NCBI RefSeq assembly: GCF_037975245.1
Contig: NC_092565.1
Location: 20,250,999 to 20,314,998, forward strand
Source: Apostichopus japonicus
Taxonomy: Eukaryota; Echinodermata; Holothuroidea; Aspidochirotida; Stichopodidae
DNA: 64,000 bases
Reading direction: 5' to 3'
The notes under the pieces were generated by a model. That model was not told where the DNA came from and made no database searches. It worked only from the letters and a program-made list of their open reading frames with translations. The position numbers and the translations under genes were made by a program. Positions 1-12,400 of the stretch are shown in pieces; positions within the stretch are counted from its first letter, which is position 1; each line of letters starts with the position of its first letter.

Positions 1-901
1 TTTGTAAGCAATCAATAGCCATAAGTGATACCTTACTCCGTCACTGTTTAATGGTCATCACTGTTGGCCTTTAGCATGCTGGAAAGTTAAACGCTTGTTG
101 AACGGGTTGAGCAGTCTAGCACACAAACGATTAGGTCAGTTTCTTAGATGGAACAGGGCGACTGAAAGTCGCGGAGCAATACCTCCATGGTCGGAGGAGC
201 AAACACATTCTTGAAAGAGTTTATTGTGGAAATACTTATGTGGGCGCCAATTGAAAATCTAATAAATTGCTACAGATGGGACCACGAAAAAAAAAGAACG
301 TTCTTTTATCCAGCACGCGAAATGACCATTGCAAGACATTCCAATTAACCTCGTTCAGTCGGAAGTAAGACAATGGAGATCGGTGTTATGTATTACAATG
401 ACTCTATAAATTGCGGATCGCATTAACTATTCTGCTAGAATATATGAAGACCGCTGACTGGAGCGGGCTTTGTTTGATGTTCTGGTCGGTTAATTAATCA
501 ATTGAACCAAAAACGGAAATACAATTCATATATAGTAACACTAAAATTCCACAATGTGTGTTACTGTAAGCATTGATGACTGTGGTGTACTGATGACCCC
601 GGCCCGGAGGAAAATTCTGTCATAACACTTTTACGAGTCGAGTCATATATAGAGAACCATCCCAAAAGCTGACTTGCTAAATGGTAAATTGGGTGAAATT
701 ACAGTTTTAATTTATTTTGCTCAAATGACTGAAAGGTTCTTCAAGTGAAAATTCCAACATTTGAATTAGATTAATGCGATAATGTTTATAGATACGGTTG
801 ATGAAATGTGGTATCTCTTAAGGCTATACCCCCTCCTCTCCCCCATCCAAACGTTAAAGAAGACCCGTGCAACATAAAACAAATATGATCAAAAAGTTTA
901 C
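1..901 (-). other. COE intron 4 (partial)
   Basis: Begins at the GTAAAC donor of exon 4 and runs off the left edge. No further COE exon is recognisable on the minus strand and no other gene on either strand. The sequence is AT-rich and unremarkable. Confidence 0.8.
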
Positions 902-957
902 CTGTTTCGACATAGAATCGCAGAGTCGTACATACAAGTCCTGGTCCTGCCGTACAC
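902..957 (-). CDS. EBF/COE: COE/EBF transcription factor, coding exon 4
   Basis: A 56-base exon that completes the split glycine (residue 142) and encodes residues 143-160, VRQDQDLYVRLCDSMSKQ. The family motif is VRTEQDLYVRLIDSMTKQ, so identity is high; the cysteine in RLCDS stands where vertebrates have isoleucine. The acceptor is TTTTTGTTCAG|GTGTA and the donor is AAACAG|GTAAAC, leaving phase 0. The next family segment (AIVYEGQDKNPEMCR and the zinc knuckle with its HEIMCSRC core) is not present in positions 1-901 on this strand, so exon 5 lies beyond the left edge. The gene is truncated by the window, not broken. Confidence 0.95.
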
Positions 958-3900
958 CTGAACAAAAAATAAAGAAAACAAGAAAGATTAACGACAATAA
1001 CAACAACAATTGTCAATTAATTAACGTTTATTAATTAACTTAAGAATATAAACAAGGAAACCAACTCTACTGTGAAACCTTTCAAATTCCAATTGATATA
1101 TATATAGGCTACTTAGCCATGTTCGAGACAACACAAGCTATAAGGAAATGGCTGTCATAATGTGAAATTAAAATTTAATATAATTGAACAATTCCCGTGT
1201 TTCATAACGCGAGAAACAGGATGACGTCACAATGTGAGGATGACATTATAATATTTCTTTAAATCGAAAATAAGATTATGTTAGCAACTTTTAAAATACT
1301 TTAACTTGAAGAGTAAAGGAGGAATATAGTGTCCTTATCTTCTTAATTTCTACAAACGAAATCTCATGGGTCTACCTGTCTATATGGATAACGGGTTAAT
1401 ACACGTCGTAACTTTGGGACAATTCCATTTTTCAATCGTTGCAGGTTTTGGTGACTTTTGGATCCTTCTACTACTCCTTTATTATTTTTCTTTTCTTTTC
1501 TTTTATATATATATTTTTTTATCTTTTTATCTTTTTTTTTTTTTGGCTTGTCATGACGTAGCTTAAAACATCGCTTAAAGATAACCATTTTCAAGACATG
1601 ATTTTGCTCTAGGAAGAAGAAGCAGGGTCATGCTTCTCAATTTTTTAAAGTGTTTGGCAAGTGTTCTGCAAACTTGAACGTGACAAACATGACTAGCGGT
1701 TGAGACAGGACCAACCATTAAGGCTCCCCAAAGAGTTGCAAGAAATAAAGCTGAGCGTCGACAAGCCTGGAATACATTCCACGAACCTAAAGAAGACCTC
1801 CTTATTAGTTGCAGAAGCCAAGACAAACTTGTCCGATCAATTGGTTGACAAATATTTCAGAAAGAAGACATTGAACGAGAAGTTTGAGACGACAGCTATA
1901 GATCTAGAAACTTCTGAAATCTATAGATAAAGAGAACAGTGTCTTATCGGACCTTTCATGTCCTATACTATTGCCTACCATGATATGGTTGTCCAAAAGA
2001 AGTGGTAAAGATAAAGAAGCAAAAATGTATTTATATCAAAGAACTTTATGTTTCAAAGTGATTAGTGATTTTAAATCAAATATTTTTAAGTCATAATATG
2101 AGAAGTTCATTCACAGGAGCGACAAACTATTCTAAGAGCCCATGCGGATGGGTTAACCTGCATTAAAGTAACAATCGAGAACAAACAGTTTAACGAGGAT
2201 AAAGTTGCTGTTTCAAATTGCAACAAAAACACTAACCGTGTTTCTCTCCCAACCTTCGAAACAAGCATCAACAATTTTTATTGCAAAAGTTGAAGTATTA
2301 CTTGAATTTCACTATACATTTCATCAAAAACTGAATTACATATAGAATGCCTTTTTTCTTATATTTGTCCTTGATTTGAAAGTTGACATTTCGTTCCTAC
2401 ATGTAGTGAATGTTATCTTATGAGAAAACGAATGCATATTTTCCCGCATGTTTCAATTTATTTTGAATGAAAGCTTTGTTGTAATTATATGCGGTATAGG
2501 CCATATATAGGCTATATACAGCGGTGTTGTATATGAAAACCTACATTTCACGGTATGTGTATATTAAGCCTAGACGGACTATTACAGTACAATGCCACAA
2601 AGATTAGTATTTTTACACATCAATTAATTGCTTACTCTTGCGAACCGATTCTACAGTACTCAGATTCCCTTTCATCTAGAAGATATACCTTGTTGAATAT
2701 ATACTAGTTCCAAAAAAGAAACTAAATTAAATAAATTTGAGCATTGGTATATCAGAAATAACGGCGATTACAACGGAAACATGAATCGGTGGGCAACGGG
2801 TCGATACGGCGACTAATGAGGCGAATGCCTCGCAGAAGAAAATTCTTCCATTTTGCATCCGCACGGACGAGAAGGTATGAACTTTGTGTTAAGTAGACCT
2901 AAGGGATTTGTTTGCTTTCCAAAGCAGTGTAAAATAAAAACCATTTGCTGTCAAAATACCCTCGCTTATTTGGTCAACAAACACTGACCTTCTTTCTTGG
3001 TCACGACTCGAAAGGGAATGTGATAAGTGAAAAGGAGCACATTTGTTTTATTCATATTTCTTTTCTTTTCTTTTCTGCGTTTTGAAATTTCTTAGGCATA
3101 TTATTAGTCAGTTCTGCCTCAGTAAAGAATTAATTTTTTTCTTTTCGTCAAGTAAAGTGTCAGCGGTGAAGTGACTTCATTTTCTCATATCTCTATATAG
3201 ACTACCGTAACGTCTGTCATGTACAATGGTCAATATATAGAGTTCGGTTTGTATATCATTCAAAGTTAACACCATTGATAGACTTGCTATGGCGTCACTG
3301 GTTGATTAACAAACTCTTGAGACATGATTTTCCCCCTCCTCCTTATTAAATTTTACAGACACGACCCGAAAATAGAATTTCGGTAGGCCTGGAATTGTTC
3401 ACTGAGGCCTTTTTACCTATGGGGTCCTTGGACTTGGGGGTTCCTCCATAGGCCCTTGCCAGATCTGCCAACTTGGATAATCCGGCTCTGTGTGACGTCA
3501 CCAGGAAAGTATATGCAGTATGCCGTGTGACCGGTGTATACTTCTGTTGTACAGTAAAACCTCGATTATCCCAATCCCTTTTTTCAGGATAATTTATTGA
3601 TTGTATTGATCCTGTATCCAACCATACTTTGAAGGAAAATGGCACAACATTTTAAAACTCAATATCTTGGGGACTTTAGTAAAATGACGAATAACCTCTT
3701 GGTAAAGCCTTTTGTCGACAAATTTGCTCCTATTTCGGTAAAATCAAACACTTTTTTGGGTTTTTATAGTTCATAAGTATGTTTCGAATGACGACGAAAT
3801 ATGTATAAATTCGCTCTATTTTTAGCTCATTTTAATTAACTTAAGGATATATTTGTTATACTCGAAATGTAATCACAGTTTCTTCGTTATAAGTGGTTTC

Positions 3901-5782
3901 CGCACAAATCTATATACAGTTAAATATTTTATTGCGTGCTTGCATTGATCTGCATGAAAAATATGTCTAGTGACGTCACCGTTTTCACTACAATGAGTTC
4001 TCTGACGTCATTATTTCAAGTATAACATGTATAAATAATTGATATTTACTCGGCATTGGGCGTCTGTATGCTGATATTATGATTATAACAAAATTATTCA
4101 TTCATGAAAATAAAATAGTTCAATCACATTTTTTTTTTCTCAGATTGTTTGATAGTTTCCAAATATAATTCAACTTTTTAATTGATAAATTTTCTTATCT
4201 TGTCTTCTTGAGTGATTGAATTTTAATTTTGTTGTTTACATAGACCGTATCAGTTTACGCTCAATTAGTCCTTGTTCTAACTTTGTTCACTAAGTGACTA
4301 AGTACTATAAACTGAACTACTACTGTAACTAAGTACTAAAGGTCATTATACTTTACTAATTATTCTGCATGTATCCATCTTTATGTCCATGTCTGCATAT
4401 CACTGTTTCTGTGTGTGTATTTGTTTGTCAAAAGAAACCCTCAGCGCTGACGGACGAAATTCCTCTTATATATATGAACATGGAAACCCAAATAATATTA
4501 AAGTGTCTCACAATATCGTGAGGGGGTTACCCTCCCCCACCCCTCCCCCTCCACTGGCTACAGCATCCGCCACTGGAGGATCGCCAACATGATCAAGGTG
4601 AAAGTTGGGGTCACCAAGCAACAACAAATTCATCAAGTTTGAATACCAGGGTCTTATTCTACAGAGCTACATAGTCACTTTCACACGAAGACCAAACTAG
4701 GGAATATTGGGCTGTATTTCTATATAAATGTACACTGTGAGTCTGTGACGTCACAATTTTGTTTTCTAACTTTACAAACCTGACAAGACTGCCCTTTTCA
4801 TACAAATAGACATGGTTGCTTCGGTTTTTAGGTAAATATTTACCAAATATGGATTTCAGAAGGACGAGTAATTTAATACTGAAGATTTCGAAACTTATTT
4901 TATCCACTCGACTCAGCAAAAAAAGTACATCGAAGAAGCCTATGTTAACATTGATCCAAATTTAACAGGTGTATATGTTACACCACACATCCGTACATCA
5001 CTTATACTGCCTATACGCACCATTAGCAATGGTATACGTTTTAAAACTCTAATCGTCATTGATCATAATGTTGATATAAAAATTAAGATATTTTTACCTG
5101 ACGAAAAAGTCTAAAATGGCAGGTTCAAGATCTTTACTAAATCTTCAGTCAAAAGATATTTTCTCTTTTCTGATACTTTTTTGACGTAAAATAATTGAAT
5201 TGACGACATTTTTGTCTTCTTTAAATCGAATGTTTACACGCCTTATATCCTATGCTGTAAAATACCAAAACCCATGTAGGTATATCTCAATTATTGTAAT
5301 AAAGAATTCCCGAACGGTTTGCGTCAATTTCGCCTATGTTGCTTTTTAACTAAACATGGGAGGCGCTAACTGGCGAATATAAACGGACTCACGGGAGAAG
5401 TTAGCGTGGCTATCACACCCTTTTCCCGCTTGTAATACGGTTTAGGCTGCCACGTATTCAGTCCTTCACACAAATCAAGGATTAAAGACCGGCAGAATGG
5501 GTTTCCCGCGCATCCAGAGACAAAAATCCAATAAAATTTCATCCCGCCTCGTTCGAGGCTTGTTATTTAATTTAAGGATACCAAATGAGACTTGGTGGGT
5601 TTATAAAAAGAGTAAACGGAATTAGCGTGTAGCTAGATTCCTGCTATGAAGCTTCAAAATGATCACTGAATGCGGAGAAACTTTAAACCCAGTATGACGG
5701 GATTGTTTTTGGGGTGTATCATAGTTTCTAATTCAGGAATGGAAGACATTATCTTAAAAGAAAACGACTGCAAGGATTGAAA

Positions 5783-5809
5783 ACAGACAGACAGACAGAC
5801 AGACAGACA
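5783..5809. repeat. GACA microsatellite
   Basis: About 6.5 uninterrupted copies of the tetranucleotide ACAG in COE intron 3. Confidence 0.95.
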
Positions 5810-6127
5810 AAAAGCTGAACGTCAAACTAGTAATGTCTTTCAAGACGTAAATCCATTAAATATTTGGGCAAACGTTTATAAAAGTTTTATTGTAAAATTC
5901 ATGATTTTATCAATTCTATCAGCTACCGGTATAATGCATTATTTTGTTGAGGGGGGGGGGGGACTTTGGGTTGTATTGATTGGCAAATGAATAGATCCCA
6001 TTTCATGCGTGTGGCAATAATTTAACCAACAACGATCCATGGTTTGTTGATGGGTCACAGGGTCAGTGGGAGGGGGGGGGGGTGTAATTAACTTCCTGTT
6101 CGTTTAGATTTTACGTCAATAATAGGG

Positions 6128-6128
6128 T

Positions 6129-6159
<31 letters not shown>

Positions 6160-6168
6160 ATATATATA
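6128..6168. repeat. TA microsatellite
   Basis: TA array with one TTT-type interruption in COE intron 3. Confidence 0.95.
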
Positions 6169-6405
6169 AATTACCACTAAGGTTTAATCCTAAACGTATA
6201 TAGCCTTAAGTTACTATACGTTTCTTTGTATAATTTTTTCGTTCAATTTTTTGTTTTTTTTAATTTCGACTAATTATTATAACCTAAAAGGCTTTTAGTT
6301 GCCTGTGATGTGGTCTTCTGTTACAGATATACATTGGGTATATATACTTTCGAATATAAAAGCCATATACATATATATATATAGGCTTTTGATGTACATA
6401 CTCAC

Positions 6406-6469
6406 CATTATGATACAGTAATATGACCCGATAATGGATACCGTTGTTCGTCTTCTGTGTCGTTGGTTC
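6406..6469 (-). CDS. EBF/COE: COE/EBF transcription factor, coding exon 3
   Basis: A 64-base exon, too short to be found by ORF length, identified by reading the minus strand between splice sites. It encodes residues 121-141 as EPTTQKTNNGIHYRVILLYH followed by N, plus the first base of a glycine codon. The family has EKTNNGIHYRLQLLYSNG here, so TNNGIHYR and LLY are shared. The acceptor is TCTTTTACAG|GAACC and the donor is ATG|GTGAGT. It enters in phase 0 from exon 2 and leaves in phase 1 into exon 4, where G|GT makes glycine. It continues the DNA-binding domain. A hairpin-forming inverted repeat sits about 15 bases past the donor. Confidence 0.95.
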
Positions 6470-6574
6470 CTGTAAAAGATACCAAATTTAATATATATAT
6501 ATAATTGTTAATTCAGTGTGTATTGTCAAATTTCCACGAGGCGCAACTTTATCTTGTTATGCGAGGCGAGAGAT

Positions 6575-6711
6575 GGGTGGGTGTGTGTTCGGGGGGGGGG
6601 GGGGGTTATATCGTATCAGTTTTACATTTAAACACTGTATAGTATGATTTTTTGAAAGATATACGTGGGGGCCTGATTACCCCCCCCCCCCCCCAACACA
6701 CACACCCACCC
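6575..6711. repeat. Inverted repeat with G15 and C15 arms
   Basis: Left arm 6575-6605 is GGGTGGGTGTGTGTTC followed by 15 G. Right arm 6680-6711 is 15 C followed by AACACACACACCCACCC, the near-exact inverse. The spacer is 74 bases. It sits in COE intron 2, 106 to 242 bases upstream of exon 3 in transcript order. Confidence 0.85.
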
Positions 6712-7120
6712 TGATACGTAGTTTCACCCCTGTAGATTTAAAGCATCACGGGTGATATCTGAAGAATCGTAAAAATATCTCTCTCGCACTCACAGAGGAA
6801 CCGTGGAACCAATTGGTACGGTAGACAGACTAGTGTCTGAGTCGTATATTACAAACGTTCGAATTCAAAATAACAAGAACATTTTCTCAACCATGCATAA
6901 GGAACACAAACTTTATGAGATAGTTGCAATATCTTTAACACTACCATAAGAGCTGTATTATCTGATTTTAAATGTGTTCAAAAGTTTTTGTTACGTGTGA
7001 ATAGACCACCTTCAAATGAATATAACCATGCATGCATTGACCTAAGGCAGTCTTGCAAATATCGAACACCGAAATAAAACAAACAGAACAACAATATCTG
7101 TATGTTACTAATATCTCAAC

Positions 7121-7123
7121 CTA

Positions 7124-7198
<75 letters not shown>

Positions 7199-7210
7199 TT
7201 ATATATATAG
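7121..7210. repeat. TA microsatellite
   Basis: About 80 bases of TA with short TTT interruptions near both ends, in COE intron 2. Confidence 0.95.
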
Positions 7211-8114
7211 GCCGCAGTTATATAATATGGCCTAAGCTTATTGACGCAATGATAGGCTGTCTAATCATTCATGTCATCTCGCAAATCTAAGTCACAAGGC
7301 TTACATATTTTTTTTTTTCAAAATAAAATGCGCAGTTTGATATTGATTGCCTACAAATTTCGTTAAGTTCATGAGAGTGCTACTTTAACATAGTAAAATA
7401 GCTTGATATGTGTCAAGCTAAACCAATGCAAATGCTATTGATATTTCTGTAAAACGGTGTTCTTTCAGCTGTCGAATGGCGGGCAAAAATTCGTCAAAAC
7501 TCATACGACCAGACGACGTTCGACGCAAAATTTTCGATCGCGGTGTTTCCCGCGCTTTTAAAATCAGAATTCTAGCCTCGGGGCGCTCAGTAAAGCTCAG
7601 CTGTCCTCACTGTCGTACTTTTCTTGCAATTTACTGATTGTTTTTGGAAAAGGCGTGAATTTGGAAGAAATAAAAACAATATTCCAGGACAAAGTGGTAA
7701 ATGAGGACGGAAATGTAATTACGTCAAATTAAGAATTAGCAATCTAATTCGTTCTAAATTAATTCTTGATGCAAATTGTCCGAGGTGCACTTTTTAGGTG
7801 AATGCTTCCTAGGTATAGGACACGACACTGTCCGACGACCAACAACACTTAAAAAAGTTCTTCAGCAAGCATGAAAGAGACAAACATTACAGCAAGGATG
7901 TTTCCCGTGGGTAGATAACTATGAAACCAGTATTTAATAATCAGACGAATTTCGGGGATTTAGTTTGTACACTACCCCCCCCCCCCCCCCCATTACATGA
8001 AATGGAAAATTGTGAGATGAAACTACTATAGGTGTTAGATAATGAAACATACGTCATGGACCTGTGGGAAGTATAGCCTATATTTGTGTGTAGGTGAGAC
8101 TTGTGTGTTTGTTT

Positions 8115-8150
8115 GGGTGGGGTGGGGTGGGGTGGGGTGGGGTGGGGTGG
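8115..8150. repeat. GGGGT pentanucleotide array
   Basis: About seven copies of GGGGT on the plus strand, so the COE transcript strand is C-rich. Runs of four G separated by one T make a strong G-quadruplex candidate. Confidence 0.9.
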
Positions 8151-9252
8151 TGTGGGATGAGATGAGATGGAGTGGGAAGGGGGTAGGGGAATGTCGAATT
8201 AAAAATGAAAAACCTCCGATTATATTTTCAGGGTGGACGCACATAATTATTGTAGTCAAGTTTTATATCAATCTGTCTTGTCCTACAAATCAAAATAGAA
8301 ATTTATAGCTTCTTCCGATTAAGTGAATACAACTGACAGATTATTAGAGGATCCTCTGCAAACGTAAAAGAACAATACCCCCCCCCCTCTCACCCACCCT
8401 TTTCCCCCACCCCATCCTATTCCTCTCGCCAACCCCATCGTCCTCCTTCTTTCCTACAAGGTGGCACCTCGTGTGAAGTAAATGCGTTTTTCACAACACA
8501 CTTTCCGCATCGCGTAAGGTACGAAAGTCTGATGTCATTTGACGAAACGAGCGTGATGTGAAATCACTACACATCACTAGGGACAAGAAGATGATGACGT
8601 AATACTTAGGAAAACAACGTAGCAACAAACACTCTGTTTTACCAACAGACTTGCCGACAGTCTATCCAGGCTTGGTTTCGTTACTATCGAACTTAACTGA
8701 GTCCATCAACACTCCAAAACTGAGTGTAATAAATGGAATTCGTCGACGAAGTTGATATTTGTAAGTTTACTACCTCTGATAGGTGAAGTAATGACAATAC
8801 ATGTCTGTGTGTGTATCGGATTCACGAGAACACCAGTTGGAACTTTCATCACAATACAGTTATATACTTTTATCCCTGATATATCACTACATACCATATC
8901 TATCGTCACCTCTATATATCTGTTTGTATGTCCTTAAAACTGAAACTGTGCCGCTGCTGGGAAATCATGAGCAGTTTCGCTCCCAATATCAGAGTCAAAT
9001 GTACTCACAGGGATACAAGAATCAAGATAACTATCACTTCAGTGGCTGACCATTCTAGCAAATTCTATCAACCTCAGCCGATTGTGCTCTATAAAATTGG
9101 TTTTCTAGCAATATCGGTATACAAGAACTTTTGCATCACGGTCAGTTTTATAATTAGTAGCTAAGAATAAGTAGTCGAAAGTTAATGATTCTCATCAAGC
9201 AAATGACAAACATAAAACGACTGAAATAAGAATAATAAAAAATCAAACTTAC

Positions 9253-9409
9253 AGTATCTTTCTCTATAAATCCGACAAATGCAGTACGTTCTATTTCAAC
9301 GGGCTGACCAGCTCTGTCGTATAAGGCGATAACGAAATGGAAAAAGTTACTTTTCCGTAAATTACTTGGCGGTTGTTTCTCGAAATGTGCACGGGCTAAA
9401 CCGCTCGAA
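9253..9409 (-). CDS. EBF/COE: COE/EBF transcription factor, coding exon 2 (DNA-binding domain start)
   Basis: Encodes the last base of codon 68 and residues 69-120, the N-terminal part of the COE DNA-binding domain. Visible motifs, in order: [19 protein letters not shown], then [20 protein letters not shown], then [11 protein letters not shown]. These are near-identical to the same stretch of vertebrate and insect COE proteins; this is the diagnostic match for the whole gene. The arginine in NLRKSN (residue 86 here) corresponds to Arg63 of human EBF1, a known DNA-contact residue, and it is intact. The acceptor is a pyrimidine-rich tract ending TTACAG|T and the donor is ACT|GTAAGT. The length of 157 bases keeps phase 2 in and phase 0 out. 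No frameshift or stop is seen. Confidence 0.98.
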
Positions 9410-12400
9410 CTGTAATGAAAAGAAGGGGAAAATGAATGAAACAATTATTTTGATTGTAAATTAAGTTATTATTCCTTAATACGTCATTTATTATTATATT
9501 GAACTTAAACCCGAACGGAGAAATACATAACATCTTATTTTCAATCCAGGTATTACTACTGTATATCTTTTGAACAGTTTTATCTTGTATACATCCATGT
9601 GCCTTAAGTTTTTTTTTTTTCTTAACTTAATAATACTTGATATCTGGAAAACAATACTGATTTACCCTAATAAAAAATTGTTGATGCTTTATTTGGGAAT
9701 GTTTTCGATAATGAAACCCCATCAAAATACAACTTTGTTATAGACTGATCAAGTTTGGTCGATTGCAAACTCATTTGGGTATAAAGGTTTGAGAAAGTAC
9801 TGAAAATGGGGGAGAATAAAAAACAAATCAAATCTGAACATCGCAGAAAAAAGTTTTGTGTGAGTTAGAATAAACCAGCAAGAAAGAGTAAACGGACAAT
9901 GGATGAAATAAAGTCTGTAGGAAGGCTGAAAAAGGATATAGAAAAACACAGTGTCGATTACTTTACGTGATTATTTAGTTATTATTTCTTTACAAAATAC
10001 CATTTTAAAATAAAAAAGAAAACAACCTCCGATTGCTTCGTTTGTTTCTTTGATTTCTACATCTGACATTTCAAACTAGTGATGAGCTCCGATGCATTGC
10101 TAAATCTTATTGGACTGAATGGCCAGGCAATCACATTATAAAGTTTTCATTCCATATACATACTCAAAATATATCTAATTTTCCCACGTTAGATGAAACA
10201 TTGACATTCGTACAGTCTATAGAAGCAATTAAAATTCAGTAAAATTTGGACATAAATTAGTGTCGAAATTTCCACTGTCCTATCTGGGCCACCGTAGCAT
10301 CTAGAAAACTCAAAATCGTCTGACTCCATACCGATTTTCTTCCCCTCACTTTTGCACAGCTTACATACGTTAATGATGCTTCTTCGATTGATATAGATAA
10401 TTTGTGTTTGTTTGTTTTTGTATGTGTTTGTTTACTTGTTTCGATGATGTTTTTCTTAGACAAACATTGCTTCTTTGCCCATGTCACTGACATAGAAATG
10501 TGTAGCACGGTATACACCAGGAGCCAAAAAACAACTCATTCGAGAGAAAAACTGAAAAATGTCATCATATCACTTTCAATCCTTGGGAGAAGTAATGAAT
10601 GCCACGGTAGTATAGGTCAATGACATTAAAATAATAAACTATATTATTTACCTTTTCCTTTGCCTTTTAACTCTACAAATAATAATGATTTCCTGACTGA
10701 TCGAATGCAATCTTGATTTTGTTGTGCCTTTCATTGTAGCCGCTTGTATGACATATTTCAGAAAATATGGATGTATAAAGTAAAAAAAATACTGGACTAT
10801 TCAAAAATTACGAAATGTCCCACATCAGCCAATCAGCTCTCGAGTACAAAACTGTGATTCAGTTTGAAAAGTCAATGAACCCATTTAAAATCATGTGAAG
10901 GAACGATAATAAAGCAATCTCCCTGAACCACTTTTTTGCCGATGTTCATTTTATACATATATATATATATATAATTATGATTACAAATCATGAATTAAGT
11001 TTGTGTTCTTTCAATGTTAAGCTTAAAAAATGCAATTTTCGTTTGTTGAGGTCAATGTTCTACATTGGCAACGAATTTAAATAAGTAAACAACCTATAGA
11101 ATTGAGGATCTTATAGTTCCAATGAATTTTAAATGTTCATTTCTGATTCAATAGCCTCAGGTATCATTACTTTATATTAAACAAATTGTTCTCGTATTCA
11201 TGATTTTTAGAAATCAAAGTAGGTATTATTTTGTTTTCTCTAATATTCCATCTGGCAATTTGCTTTTTTTCCATGGTAAAAAAATGAATGTAAAGATTTT
11301 TTTTTTATGATTTTAATGAAAAAGAAAGAATCAGAGATAAAAGAGACAAAACAGGAATTTTAGCCCAAAACTTGGAACCTGATGGAATCTCAGACTAAAA
11401 AAAAATTATATTGAAGAAATAAGGTTATTTTCCATATCTTTCCCCATAAATTGTCGGAAGCTCGCCTTTGATGGATTTGATTCCTTCTTTTCCTGACAAT
11501 CGAAGTAAAACGGTTTAGTGACCGCGTATAGTCTTTGTAGTCATATCTTTGCTATCCTTCCTTACTTTCCTTAGATCAGATTTGACTAAAAACAGGACAT
11601 TTTTCTTTACAGTTAGAACGTTACCTGACAATACCAGTTCATTTTTTTCTTTTCATTTCAGATAACCAAGAAATGTTCTTCGTTGGTTGTTTTAATCAGT
11701 TTTCATTTTGTATTAATGCGGGTGAATATTGTAATTATTAGAAAAATTGTAACAAAAATGTCCAACTGAATCGTACCAAAATTGAGCAAAATCAATGTTA
11801 AACCGTTGCAGTTTGGTCTCCATAAATAAATAAAACTTGGATCGACGGTGCCTTAACTTCCAATAGTTGCAAAACTCCTAAAATGACGCTTTAATACTAT
11901 ACCACTGACGTTCAATTTGATATGGATGTAATGCCAACGGCAAGCGACAAATCTATCTGCACCAGCAGTGGTAGACCTACTGCGCAGCCCAACACGATCC
12001 CCCACTTAAACCTGTGCACCCTGCTGTCATTTTATCAATTTGGGTCTACATGTACAGCGCAGTCGCTATCCCGTTTGACTAATTTTGGTAATATTTTCGC
12101 TAAACGAGGATATAAAATGTGGGATGGCGAAGAACGAAAGATGAAAATACAACGTTTTGAAAAGTCCAGCTCAGCATGACTTAAAATGAACTCTCGTTTT
12201 ATATCCTTTTTAAGTCTCTGATCTCATTTATTCATGTTAATTAGATTAGTGTTATCCTATTTAAATCGACTTGTTTTGACAAACCCTTCATCAAATCACC
12301 AAATTTGAGTAAATTTAGCCTCAACTTTCGCGAAAGGCGGCTAATGTGTTATATAAGATAAACGTCATAGACTCGTAGACTGACATTATACTAATCGTCG

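Larger units (their letters stand above)
958..6405 (-). other. COE intron 3
   Basis: About 5.4 kb between exons 3 and 4, bounded by GTGAGT and TTCAG. No gene is seen inside. It carries five perfect TGACGTCA palindromes (1222, 3493, 3971, 4013, 4746). It also holds a GACA tetranucleotide array (5783-5809), G runs (5951-5962, 6072-6082), a TA array (6128-6168) and a stretch near 5340-5520 that is richer in CpG than its surroundings. Short open frames here (for example near 1.7 kb and 3.4 kb) have no recognisable family. Confidence 0.85.
6470..9252 (-). other. COE intron 2
   Basis: About 2.8 kb between exons 2 and 3, bounded by GTAAGT and TTACAG. Contents: a G15/C15 inverted repeat (6575-6711), a long TA array (7121-7210), a CpG-dense patch (7471-7570), a C17 run (7975-7991) and a GGGGT array (8115-8150). 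No coding sequence is seen. Confidence 0.85.

Noticed and set aside
1700-1930. 76-codon plus-strand frame with charged, protein-like composition; a second 47-codon frame overlaps it
   Set aside because: No family signature in either frame, no splice-site support, and it lies inside a COE intron. A decayed transposon fragment is possible but unsupported.
3346-3645. 99-codon minus-strand frame, and CAGTAAAACCTCGATTATCC at about 3554, which resembles pogo/Tigger termini
   Set aside because: No inverse terminus was found nearby and the frame has no transposase motif. At most a decayed fragment.
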